Assembly: GCA_036269915.1 (NCBI GenBank)
Contig: DATBDM010000089.1
Span: 1-23,699 of the forward strand
Source: DATBDM01 sp036269915
GTDB taxonomy: Bacteria; Actinomycetota; Thermoleophilia; Solirubrobacterales; Solirubrobacteraceae
Reading direction: 5' to 3'
DNA length: 23,699 bases
The translations under genes were made by a program, and so were the position numbers. Of this stretch, positions 1 through 6,956 are shown piece by piece. The notes beneath the pieces are model-generated. The model worked only from the letters and a program-made list of their open reading frames with translations. It made no database searches and was not told where the DNA came from. Position 1 is the stretch's first letter, and every line of letters starts with the position of its first letter.

Positions 1-121
1 GCGCGCCGTAGACGTCGGGAGCCGGCGGAGGCCCGTCGTCGGGCGGCAGCGGACCGCCCTGCTCGGCGATCAGCCGGGCGAGCACCGGGTCCTGCGCGAG
101 GTGGGCGTCGGCGGCGTTCAT
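1..121 (-). CDS. DNA-3-methyladenine glycosylase-like protein, N-terminal fragment
   Basis: Partial gene, cut by the left edge, so only about 40 residues are visible. From an ATG at 121 the minus strand reads MNAADAHLAQDPVLARLIAE, followed by a Gly/Pro-rich linker and DVYGA. The 'DPVLARLI' segment, the Pro-rich spacer and a Tyr-Gly-Ala just before the expected 'IVGQQLS' helix match the N-terminus of HhH-GPD base-excision glycosylases of the AlkA/MpgII type, which remove alkylated purines from DNA. The catalytic Asp and helix-hairpin-helix lie outside the window. The frame stays open upstream of 121, so the start is not certain. The assignment rests on a short N-terminal match only. Confidence 0.5.
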   Translation of the reverse strand, partial: MNAADAHLAQDPVLARLIAEQGGPLPPDDGPPPAPDVYGA

Positions 122-196
122 CCGCGCCGCCGAGCCTACCGCCTGTCCACCGGAGCGCTGAGGCTCGGCCGGGACGCGCGGCCTGCCCGCAGCCGA

Positions 197-937
197 TCAG
201 GCGCGATGGCGCGCGAACCCGCGCGTCGTCAGCACGCGCTGGTCGCTCGTGATGCACATCGCGTCGTAGCCGTCGAGCGTCGCCGTCCAGGCCGGGCCGT
301 CGCCGCCCATCGCGAACGCGGCGGTCGCGTAGGCATCGGCCGTGCCGAGGTCCGGGCCGGCGATCGTCACCGAGAGCAGTCCGAAGGGCGGCTCGCCCGT
401 GTGCGGGTCGAGGACGTGCGCGCCCTGCTCGTACTCGCCCGACGTCGCCACGGCGAGGTCCTCGACGGCGAGCACGGCGGCGAGCCGGTCGAGCTCGGTC
501 GGGTGGCGGATCCCGATGCGCCAGCGCCCGTCGGGCTCCGGTCGCCCGCGAGCGGCGATGTCGCCGCCGGCGTTGATGCAGAAGTTCCGCGCCCCCGCGT
601 CCGCGAGTCGGTCCGCCGCGCTCGCGACCGCCCAGCCCTTCACCAGGCCCGACGGGTCGAGTCGGCCGCTGGGTCGCACGGAGAAGTAGCCCCCGGTCGC
701 GCGCTCGAGCGCGAGGCAGCGGGTCAGCACCTCGTCGACCTCGGGGCTGCACTCGGCGAGGGTCAGCTCGCCGCGATCGAGCCGGGAGATCTCGCTGTCC
801 TCGCGATACGTGCTGAACGTCGCGTCGACGTGCCGCAGCCAGTCGAACGCGGGCTCGACGTCGATGCCGGCGTCGCGGACGTCGATGCCGATCGGCATCC
901 CCATGATGTGGCGGACCTCGGTGCTGATGGCTCGCAC
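197..937 (-). CDS. apbE: FAD:protein FMN transferase (ApbE family)
   Basis: Transfers FMN from FAD onto a threonine of FMN-binding-domain proteins, with Mg2+. About 246 residues from a GTG at 937; an ATG at 904 would also keep the core. Visible family blocks: MGMPIGIDV at 12-20, TYREDSEISRL at 43-53, DPSGLVKGW at 94-102, INAGGD at 121-126, TSGEYEQGAHVLDPHTG at 165-181 and an Asp-Ala metal-site segment near 200. The frame is open back to 1231, but that extension would overlap the divergent reductase gene and is low-complexity, so I reject it. It is a short actinobacterial form with no signal peptide or lipobox. The gene is divergent from the haem/flavin reductase, with about 76 bases between starts. 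A likely acceptor, the FMN-bind protein at 2435, lies just beyond, so the three form one module. Confidence 0.93.
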   Translation of the reverse strand: MRAISTEVRHIMGMPIGIDVRDAGIDVEPAFDWLRHVDATFSTYREDSEISRLDRGELTLAECSPEVDEVLTRCLALERATGGYFSVRPSGRLDPSGLVKGWAVASAADRLADAGARNFCINAGGDIAARGRPEPDGRWRIGIRHPTELDRLAAVLAVEDLAVATSGEYEQGAHVLDPHTGEPPFGLLSVTIAGPDLGTADAYATAAFAMGGDGPAWTATLDGYDAMCITSDQRVLTTRGFARHRA

Positions 938-1013
938 CTTGACAGCGTGAGTCTCAGGAACCTCCCAGCCGAGCCACAGCGCGCGCTTACCGATCCCGCC
1001 GACGCTGACGGGG

Positions 1014-2420
1014 ATGAGCACCCTCGAGGCTCCCGAGCGCTCCCCCTCGCTCTGGGGCGATCCTCCCACACCCGCGCTCGACGTCGAGCCCCGGCGCCGG
1101 CCCGGCCGGCGCCGGCCCGTCGTCGTCGACGCGCTCGCCGCCGCGGCGGGGCTCGGCCTGGGGGTCACGATCGGCCTCGAGGTGATCGCGGAGACCGCGG
1201 GCTCGCTGAGCGCGCCCGGCGGCATCGCCACCGCACTCGGCCGGCTCGCCGGCCTGGTCGCCGCGTACGCGATGGTCGTGGTCGTCCTGCTCGTGGCCCG
1301 CGTGCCGCCGCTCGAGCGCGCGATCGGCCAGGATCGGCTCGTCGCCTGGCACCGGCGGCTCGGCCCATGGCCGCTCTACCTCCTGCTGGCCCACGCGGTG
1401 CTGATCACGATCGGCTACGCGCAGCAGGCCCACACGGGGCTGCTGCACCAGTTCGGGCAGCTGCTGCTGACCTATCCGGGCATCCTCGCCTCGGTCGCCG
1501 GCTCGCTGCTGCTGTTCGCCGCCGGCATCACCTCCTACCGGCTCGCGCGCCGGCGGATGGCCTACGAGACCTGGTGGTCGGTGCACCTCTACACCTACCT
1601 CGCGCTGTTTCTCTCCTTCTCGCACCAGGTCGACACGGGCGCGTCGTTCGTCGGCCATCCGGTCGCGCGCCTCTGGTGGACCGCACTGTGGCTCGGGACG
1701 CTCGCGGTGGTCGTCGCCGCGCGGGTGCTGCTCCCGGTCTGGCGCTCGGTGCGCCACCAGGTCCGCGTCGTCTCGGTCACGCCCGAGGGCCCGGGCGTCG
1801 TGTCGGTGCTGCTGCGCGGCCGCAGGCTCGACCGGCTGCCGGTGGCCGGCGGCCAGTTCCTCCAGTGGCGCTTCCTGCGCCGCGGGCTGTGGTGGCAGGC
1901 GCATCCCTACTCGCTCTCGGCGGCGCCGTGGCGCGATGAGCTGCGCATCACGGTCAAGGACCTCGGCGACCACAGCGCCGGCCTCGGCGCCCTGCGGCCC
2001 GGGACGCGCGTGGCGATCGAGGGGCCCTACGGGACCTTCACCGCCGACGGCGCCGAGCGCGACCGGCTGCTGCTCGTCGGCGCCGGCGTCGGCACCGCGC
2101 CGATCCTCGCGCTGCTCGAGGAGCTCCCCGACGCGACCGACGTGACGGTGCTGCTGCGCGCCTCCACCCGCGAGGACCTCGTGCTGCGCGACGAGGTCGC
2201 CGACGAGGTGGCCCATCGCGGCGGCCGCCTCCTCGAGCTCGTCGGCTCGCGGCACGAGGTGCGCCTCGACGCCCGCGCCCTGCGCGCGCTCGTCCCCGAC
2301 GTCCGCCACCGCGAGGCCTACCTCTGCGGACCCGACCCGCTCGCGCGACAGCTCGCCACCGAGCTCGGGCGCGCGGGCGTCGCGGAGTCCCGGATCCACT
2401 TCGAGTCGTTCACCTTCTGA
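1014..2420 (+). CDS. Ferric-reductase-like transmembrane haem/FAD/NAD(P) oxidoreductase
   Basis: Membrane flavocytochrome that would pass electrons from NAD(P)H through FAD and two b haems across the membrane. 468 residues. About six membrane segments lie between 37 and 240. Haem-ligand pairs match the FRE/NOX pattern: H113 and H127 with 13 residues between, H191 and H204 with 12 between. The C-terminal FNR domain has HPYSLS at 297-302 (FAD), GPYGTF at 337-342, VGAGVGTAPI at 355-364 (nucleotide binding), YLCGPDPL at 436-443 and a terminal FESFTF. The first 35 residues are an Arg/Pro-rich cytosolic tail. The ATG at 1014 follows GACGGGG with almost no spacer, so the start is plausible but not strongly marked. 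It is followed 14 bases later by an FMN-binding protein. Substrate and final acceptor (iron, quinone or the FMN protein) cannot be read from sequence. Confidence 0.92.
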   Translation: MSTLEAPERSPSLWGDPPTPALDVEPRRRPGRRRPVVVDALAAAAGLGLGVTIGLEVIAETAGSLSAPGGIATALGRLAGLVAAYAMVVVVLLVARVPPLERAIGQDRLVAWHRRLGPWPLYLLLAHAVLITIGYAQQAHTGLLHQFGQLLLTYPGILASVAGSLLLFAAGITSYRLARRRMAYETWWSVHLYTYLALFLSFSHQVDTGASFVGHPVARLWWTALWLGTLAVVVAARVLLPVWRSVRHQVRVVSVTPEGPGVVSVLLRGRRLDRLPVAGGQFLQWRFLRRGLWWQAHPYSLSAAPWRDELRITVKDLGDHSAGLGALRPGTRVAIEGPYGTFTADGAERDRLLLVGAGVGTAPILALLEELPDATDVTVLLRASTREDLVLRDEVADEVAHRGGRLLELVGSRHEVRLDARALRALVPDVRHREAYLCGPDPLARQLATELGRAGVAESRIHFESFTF

Positions 2421-2434
2421 AACGGAGCTCAGCC

Positions 2435-2938
2435 TTGCGCCGGTCCCCGATCGTCCTCACCGCCACCGTCGCCGGCACCGCCGGCGTGCTGGCCTTCCAC
2501 CCGCACTCGCCGGCGGTCCGGACCGCGGCCGCCTCGGCGGCGGCGACGCCCTCCGCGACCGCGACCGCGACGTCGACGGCGAGCCACAAGTCGGCAAGCT
2601 CCGCCACCGCCACCGGCGACTCGATCGCCACCCAGTACGGCAACGCCCAGGTCCGGGTGACCGTGCGCAGCGGGAAGATCGTCAGCGTGCAGGCGCTCGC
2701 GCTGCAGGGCAACGACCCGCGCTCGGTCGAGATCTCCTCCTCGGCGGAGCCCGTCCTACAGCAGGAGGTGCTGGCGAAGCAGACCGCGGCCGTCGACGCC
2801 GTCAGCGGCGCGACGTTCACGAGCGCGAGCTACGTGCAGTCCGTGCAGTCCGCGCTCGACAAGCTCGGCTTCAAGGCCGCCGACGGCTCGCGCGCCACCC
2901 TCCAGGTCCCGCAGGGCGGTGGGCACGGCGGCTTCTGA
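2435..2938 (+). CDS. Exported FMN-binding domain protein (ApbE acceptor)
   Basis: Small extracytoplasmic electron carrier of the NqrC/RnfG-type FMN_bind family. 167 residues from a TTG at 2435, supported by GGAG eight bases upstream. Residues 1-22 form an N-terminal signal or anchor with an Arg-Arg pair and a hydrophobic stretch; 30-60 is an Ala/Thr/Ser linker; 64-146 is the FMN_bind domain. The flavinylation motif is DAVSGATFT at 121-129, with T127 the expected covalent FMN site by analogy with NqrC. The tail is Gly/His-rich. It sits 14 bases behind the two-haem reductase and next to apbE, suggesting reductase to FMN-protein electron transfer outside the membrane. The final acceptor is unknown. 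Confidence 0.9.
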   Translation: MRRSPIVLTATVAGTAGVLAFHPHSPAVRTAAASAAATPSATATATSTASHKSASSATATGDSIATQYGNAQVRVTVRSGKIVSVQALALQGNDPRSVEISSSAEPVLQQEVLAKQTAAVDAVSGATFTSASYVQSVQSALDKLGFKAADGSRATLQVPQGGGHGGF

Positions 2939-2944
2939 GCGGCC

Positions 2945-3331
2945 TCAGTCGGGCCACTCCACCGCCGCCGGCTCGCCGTCGCCGCCCTCCGGCTTGGGAC
3001 CGCCGACCGCGATGACCTCGAGCCCGTCGGGCCCGGCCTCGAACGCGCGCAGCACCCGCGGCGAGACGCGCACTGCGTCCCACCGGGCCAGATCGAGCAC
3101 CTCACCGTCGAGCAGGACGCGCCCCGAGCCGGCGACCACCACGTAAGCCTCCTCCTGCTCGCGGTGCCGGTGGCCCGTCGTGGCGCGGAAGCCGGGCGCG
3201 TAGCGCCAGTGGCTCACGCCGATGTCGCGCGACCCCAGCTTGGTGCGCCCGAAGCGGCCTTCGATCTCCGGCGCGCGGTCGCCGACCGAGTCATCCAGCT
3301 CGAGGAGGTTGACCTTCGCGTAGTTCGACAT
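2945..3331 (-). CDS. Cupin-domain protein
   Basis: Small single-domain beta-barrel protein of 128 residues from the ATG at 3331 (MSNYAKVN). An upstream in-frame extension to 3394 would overlap the PrsW gene and looks non-coding. Cupin motif 1 is visible as GHRHREQEEAYVVVAGSG at 53-70 with metal-type ligands H54, H56 and E60 or E61. Motif 2 is degenerate: PRVLRAFEAG at 91-100 has Arg where the third His is expected, so metal binding may be weak or absent. Enzymatic or sugar-binding function cannot be assigned. The gene ends six bases from the stop of the FMN-bind gene, tail to tail, and is divergent from the protease gene with about 44 bases between starts. Confidence 0.85.
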   Translation of the reverse strand: MSNYAKVNLLELDDSVGDRAPEIEGRFGRTKLGSRDIGVSHWRYAPGFRATTGHRHREQEEAYVVVAGSGRVLLDGEVLDLARWDAVRVSPRVLRAFEAGPDGLEVIAVGGPKPEGGDGEPAAVEWPD

Positions 3332-3375
3332 GCGCCGAACCGTACCGTCCGCTCCCCGGCATGGAAGAATCGGCC

Positions 3376-4227
3376 ATGACCTCGCGCTGGCCACGGGTGC
3401 TCGTCCTCGGACTCGCGGCCTGGGCGATCGCCTGCGTCCTCTACTTCCTCTCCGACGACGAGATCTTCGTCCCGTCGGTGATCCTGCTCGGCAGCTTCGT
3501 GGTGCCGGTGACCGTCGTCTTCTGGCTGCTCGACCATCGTCAGTCGACCGAGCTCGAGCCCGACCGGCTGCTCACCGCGTTCCTGTTCGCCGGGGTGCTC
3601 GGCATGGTCGCCTCGGGCGCGCTCGAGACGTGGCTGCTGCCCGGCCGTGTGTTCCCCAACCTCTGGGTCGGGCTGATCGAGGAGGCGGCCAAGGGCACCG
3701 CCGTCGCGCTGATGGCGCGCGGGCTGCCGTCCTACCGCGTGCGCGACGGGCTGATCCTCGGCGCGACGGTCGGCTTCGGCTTCGCCGCGTTCGAGACGAG
3801 CGGCTACGCGCTGTCGGCCGCCATCACCCCGGGCGGCGTCTCGCTCAGGGACCTGGTCTCGATCGAGGTGCTGCGCGCCGTGCTCGCCCCGGTGGGCCAC
3901 GGTCTGTGGACGGGCCTGCTCGGCGCCGCGCTGTTCCGCGCCGCGCGGGGCGGGCGGCTGCGGTTCAGCGCCGGCGTGCTCGGCACCTACCTGGCGGTGT
4001 CCGTCCTGCACGCGTTCTGGGACTCGTCGACGACGATCGCCTCGGTGGCGACCGTCATCGCCGAGGGCACGCCGGCGGAGCGCCACGCGCTCCGCCCGGG
4101 CAACATCCCCGACGCGTCGACGCTCGGCTCGCCGCTGTTGTTCGGCACGGTCCAGTGGACGGTGACCATCGCCGTCGCGCTCGCCGGGGCGGCGATCTGG
4201 CTGCGCAACTGGCGCTCGTCCACCTAA
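3376..4227 (+). CDS. PrsW-family intramembrane metalloprotease
   Basis: Polytopic membrane protein of 283 residues. PrsW relatives cleave membrane-anchored proteins, classically anti-sigma factors, within the bilayer. Diagnostic motifs: EEAAKG at 102-107, FAAFE with E140, APVGHG with H175 and LHAFWD with H212 and D216; together these form the family's metal-site pattern. About seven hydrophobic segments are visible. I chose the ATG at 3376 over the ATG at 3361 because GGAAGA at 3363-3368 lies seven bases ahead of it. The sigma factor in this window is at 22153, too far to be called a partner. The stop TAA overlaps the stop of the convergent ParB-like gene. The target is unknown. Confidence 0.9.
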   Translation: MTSRWPRVLVLGLAAWAIACVLYFLSDDEIFVPSVILLGSFVVPVTVVFWLLDHRQSTELEPDRLLTAFLFAGVLGMVASGALETWLLPGRVFPNLWVGLIEEAAKGTAVALMARGLPSYRVRDGLILGATVGFGFAAFETSGYALSAAITPGGVSLRDLVSIEVLRAVLAPVGHGLWTGLLGAALFRAARGGRLRFSAGVLGTYLAVSVLHAFWDSSTTIASVATVIAEGTPAERHALRPGNIPDASTLGSPLLFGTVQWTVTIAVALAGAAIWLRNWRSST

Positions 4228-4661
4228 GCCGCGGCGTCGACCGTGGCGTCGATCGCGAGCGCGCCGCGCGCCCGCGCCACCGAGACCCGGTGGTGGCCGT
4301 CGCGCAGCGCGTAGCCGTCCTCGACGGGGACCACGGACACCGGCGGCATGGCGGCGCCACGGTGCTCGGCGAGCCAGACGCGCTCCCAGCGGGTGCGGGC
4401 GACGGGCGCGGGCCGGAACGCGCGGTCGAACTGCACCGCACGGCTCGGCTCGACCGTCCCGCGGATCGCGTCGATCGGGATCGTGCGGATGCCGCGCCGG
4501 GGGCCGGCGTCGATGCGGCGCACCGAGCGCTCGTCGTAGACCGCGAGCCGCCCGGACGCCGCGGGCTCGCGTCGCAGCCGCCGCGCGATGTCGGCCCGCC
4601 GGCGCCTCCAGGCCATCCGGGAGAAGGCGCGTTCCGCATCCACCTGTTCTGAGCCGGTCAT
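4224..4661 (-). CDS. Small ParB-like nuclease-domain protein
   Basis: About 145 residues from the ATG at 4661; an ATG two codons earlier at 4667 is equally possible. The N-terminal third is basic and helical (RMAWRRRRADIARRLRRE region at 15-32). The C-terminal half carries a ParB/Srx-like core: IRTIPIDAIRG at 58-68 and ALRDGHHRVSVARARG at 118-133, the GHHR box being the most recognisable part. It lacks the HTH and dimerisation domains of true ParB and there is no parA nearby, so chromosome partitioning is unlikely. Such short proteins are usually annotated 'ParB-like nuclease domain' with no proven role. The terminal stop overlaps that of the protease gene. Confidence 0.75.
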   Translation of the reverse strand: MTGSEQVDAERAFSRMAWRRRRADIARRLRREPAASGRLAVYDERSVRRIDAGPRRGIRTIPIDAIRGTVEPSRAVQFDRAFRPAPVARTRWERVWLAEHRGAAMPPVSVVPVEDGYALRDGHHRVSVARARGALAIDATVDAAA

Positions 4662-4875
4662 GAGCATCGTGCACTCGATGATCGACCTGAGACGGCCTGC
4701 CCACATCGGCCGGATGGAGCCGATTCGACGACCGCGGCCCTTACCTCGGCGGCGACACCCCTTAAGTCCCCGCGGTACGTACGGACGACCGCACCCCACG
4801 CCGGGGGCTGGCCCGCTGTCGCCGCGCCCGGCGGCACGGGATGCTGCTGTTGTCTCCTCCCCTCCCCCTCCTGCC
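4662..4875. other. Intergenic region between the TMEM175-like and ParB-like genes
   Basis: The longest clear non-coding stretch in the window. It contains the 8-base palindrome GTACGTAC (4775-4782) inside a longer imperfect dyad (GCGGT at 4772-4776, ACCGC at 4788-4792) and a small CGCCG/CGGCG hairpin near 4817-4830. These could be a promoter/operator for the ParB-like gene or a terminator for the gene upstream. I see no convincing -10/-35 pair and no small gene. Confidence 0.3.
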
Positions 4876-5523
4876 TCAACCCGCGCTCGCGCGGCGCTGC
4901 CTGCTCGCCGACAGCCGGCCGGCGACGATCAGCAGCAGCAGGACGAACGGCCCGCTCCCGCGGAGCACGTACCCGGCCGGGATGCACAGCGCGAACACGA
5001 CGCCGTCCGCGATCAGGCCGAAGGCGTCGATCTCGCGGGCGGGCGCGCCGAGGCGGACGACGTCGCGCCGCAGGAGCAGCAGCGCGAGGATCGCGACGAC
5101 GTTGTAGGCGCCGTAGAAGGCGAGACCGGACGGCAGGTCGCCGTGCTCGGCCAGCACCGAGGCCGGGAACGGCAGCGCCGCGACGAGCAGAAGGACGACG
5201 ATCGTGTGGCCGATCAGCCCCGGGCTGACCGCCGTGACCCGGCGCATCAGCCGGCGGTGGCTCCCCCAGTAGCTGGCGACGATGTAGAAGGTGATGACGA
5301 ACGCGAGGAGCGTCGGCACCTGGTCGCCGAGCGCGTCCCGCAGCGCCGCGTCGGTCGGATCGCCGCCCAGGTCGGGGAGGCGCAGGTCGAGCGCGAGCAG
5401 CGTCATCGCGATCGCGAACACGCCGTCGGACAGCGCCAGCAGCCGGCCCAGGGAGTTGTCCTCGCGGACCTCGTGCTCGTCGCCCTCCGCCACAGACCCT
5501 GATTCGGCGGGCCTGCGGCGCAC
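4876..5523 (-). CDS. TMEM175/DUF1211-family membrane protein (putative K+ channel)
   Basis: Integral membrane protein of about 215 residues. The signature LSDGVFAIAMTLLALDLRLP at 31-50, preceded by Arg27, matches the family's (F/L)SDGVFAIA pore-helix motif. Bacterial TMEM175 proteins are tetrameric potassium-selective channels. Six hydrophobic segments can be drawn (32-50, 72-90, 103-125, 133-150, 168-187, 190-205). The start is a GTG at 5523; a second GTG at 5493 (residue 11) is an alternative. It starts 14 bases after the stop of the STAS gene on the same strand, so the two are probably co-transcribed. Channel activity is inferred from the family only. Confidence 0.85.
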   Translation of the reverse strand: MRRRPAESGSVAEGDEHEVREDNSLGRLLALSDGVFAIAMTLLALDLRLPDLGGDPTDAALRDALGDQVPTLLAFVITFYIVASYWGSHRRLMRRVTAVSPGLIGHTIVVLLLVAALPFPASVLAEHGDLPSGLAFYGAYNVVAILALLLLRRDVVRLGAPAREIDAFGLIADGVVFALCIPAGYVLRGSGPFVLLLLIVAGRLSASRQRRASAG

Positions 5524-5537
5524 CCCTGCCCGGCGGG

Positions 5538-5840
5538 TCAGGCCTCGATCGAGGCGAGCGTGCCGGTGCGACGCAGCGTGTCGCGGACCTGGCCGGAGAT
5601 GCCCTCGAAGCGCACGTGGCGATCCGGCCGCTTGAGCTCGAGCAGCAGGGCGAGGCCGCTCGAGTCGAGGAAGCTCAGGTCGTGGAGGCGGATCACGATC
5701 TCGCCCGCGACCAGCGTGCGGAGGTACCCCCGCAGCGACGCCACGGTGAAGTAGTCGAGCTCACCGTGGACGCTGACGACGAGCGCGTTCCCCTCGCTGC
5801 TCGCGATCTGCTCGATCCGGAACGGACGGCACGACGTCAC
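5538..5840 (-). CDS. STAS-domain protein (anti-sigma factor antagonist-like)
   Basis: 100 residues, a single STAS domain of the SpoIIAA/RsbV type. The hallmark LHDLSFLDSSGLALLLEL at 52-69 includes D59-S60-S61-G62; S60 corresponds to the serine phosphorylated by anti-sigma kinases. The start is GTG at 5840 with no strong Shine-Dalgarno. No anti-sigma kinase or cognate sigma factor lies beside it. Instead it sits between a DyP peroxidase (52-base gap upstream) and a TMEM175-like channel (14 bases downstream), all on the minus strand. The family role is partner switching in stress or sigma regulation; its partner here is unknown. Confidence 0.88.
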   Translation of the reverse strand: MTSCRPFRIEQIASSEGNALVVSVHGELDYFTVASLRGYLRTLVAGEIVIRLHDLSFLDSSGLALLLELKRPDRHVRFEGISGQVRDTLRRTGTLASIEA

Positions 5841-5892
5841 GCCGTGCTGGGTACCCGCTTCGGCGCTCCACCCATCCCGCCGATGATCCGAC

Positions 5893-6912
5893 CTACGTCA
5901 GCCCGCGCAGCGAGCCGATGCCGAGCGACGACGCGTCCGGCTTGTACGCCGGAGCATCGGCCAGCGCGTCCAGCATTGCCGCGGTGGGCACGAAGAACGT
6001 GGTCCCGGTGATCGCCGTCGAGAAGTCCAGCAGCCGGTCGTAGGCGCCGGGCGGCGCCCCGACGAACATGCGCTCGAGCATCCGCTCGATGACCCACAGC
6101 CGGCCGGCGTAGCCGATGAAGTAGGTCCCGAACTCGCCGGCGCCGGGACGCCCGAAGGGCATGTTGTCGCGCAGGATCGCCAGCTCGGCACCGGACTCGT
6201 CCTCGATCGTCGACAGTGACTTGTGGGACAGGCGCGGCGCCGCGTCGTCGTCGATCTCGACGTTGTCGAGCTTGGTCCGGCCGATGATCGCCTCCTGCTG
6301 CTCGGTCGAGAGCGCGGCCCAGCCCGCCATGTCGTGCACGTACTTCTGGACCACGGCGTAGCTGCCGCCGGCGAACTCGGGATCGGCGTCGGCTCCGATC
6401 AGGGCGGCCTCGGGAAGCTCCGCGCCGGTCGGATTGGCCGTGCCGTCGACGAAGCCCAGCAGGTCGCGGGCGTCGAAGTAGCGAAAGCCGGTCGTCTCGT
6501 CGACCACCTGCGCCGCATCGCCGATCACGTCCAGCAGCTGGCGCTCGAGCTCGAAGGTCAGGTCCTCGCGCTCGGCGCGGATGTGGAAGAGCAGATCGCC
6601 CGGGGTCGAGGGCGCGGCGTGGACCAGGCCCAGGATCGGCGGGAACGGGCGCAGGTCGATCGGTCGCCGCTCCGGTGCGAGCCGGTCCCACAGCGCCGAC
6701 CCGATCCCGACGACGCACGACAGCCGGCCCGCCAGGTCGCGGAAGCCGACGTTCTTGACCAGGTCGCCGACCGCGCCGAGCAGGTCGCGGACGCGGGCGA
6801 GGTCGGCGTCGCTCCCGCCGGCCGCCATCACGAGGAACACCGCCGAGCGCGACAGCGGCGCCTCGACGCTCTGCGCGTCGATCGGGACGCGGTCCCAGGC
6901 TCGCTCCGGCAT
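5893..6912 (-). CDS. DyP-type haem peroxidase with encapsulin-targeting tail
   Basis: Dye-decolorising peroxidase, class B like, 339 residues from the ATG at 6912; a GTG six codons upstream is possible. Visible active-site features: GFVDGT at 153-158 with distal D156, candidate proximal haem ligand H230 in the SHKS segment, and RDNMPFG with R248 and N250, spaced as in Rhodococcus DypB. GTYFIGYA follows at 262-269. It uses H2O2 to oxidise dyes, lignin phenolics or metal ions. The C-terminus, SSLGIGSLRGLT, resembles the targeting peptide that loads DyP into encapsulin nanocompartments. No signal peptide is present, which fits cytosolic packaging. Downstream genes are STAS and TMEM175-like. No encapsulin shell gene is present in the window. 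Confidence 0.93.
   Translation of the reverse strand: MPERAWDRVPIDAQSVEAPLSRSAVFLVMAAGGSDADLARVRDLLGAVGDLVKNVGFRDLAGRLSCVVGIGSALWDRLAPERRPIDLRPFPPILGLVHAAPSTPGDLLFHIRAEREDLTFELERQLLDVIGDAAQVVDETTGFRYFDARDLLGFVDGTANPTGAELPEAALIGADADPEFAGGSYAVVQKYVHDMAGWAALSTEQQEAIIGRTKLDNVEIDDDAAPRLSHKSLSTIEDESGAELAILRDNMPFGRPGAGEFGTYFIGYAGRLWVIERMLERMFVGAPPGAYDRLLDFSTAITGTTFFVPTAAMLDALADAPAYKPDASSLGIGSLRGLT
5896..5931 (-). other. Encapsulin cargo-loading peptide (C-terminus of DyP)
   Basis: The last 12 residues of the peroxidase read SSLGIGSLRGLT after a flexible Lys-Pro-Asp-Ala linker. The SLGIGSL(K/R) core is the known targeting motif at the C-terminus of DyP cargo proteins (Brevibacterium, Mycobacterium). 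Placement at the very end and after the folded domain fits that role. Loading is inferred, not shown. Confidence 0.7.
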
Positions 6913-6956
6913 CGGGTCGGATCTTCTCACGCCTGACGGCCGGCGCCGCGATCGGT

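Noticed and set aside
101..1939. A 612-residue plus-strand frame
   Set aside because: Antisense to apbE and out of frame with the reductase; composition is non-protein-like.
987..2399. A 470-residue minus-strand frame
   Set aside because: Antisense shadow of the reductase gene, which has clear haem and FAD motifs.
4224..4661. Plasmid or chromosome partition system
   Set aside because: Only a small ParB-like domain is present, with no HTH, no ParA and no parS-like site.
3214..4704. A 496-residue minus-strand frame
   Set aside because: Antisense to the PrsW-like gene and out of frame with the cupin and ParB-like genes; His/Arg/Asp-rich noise.
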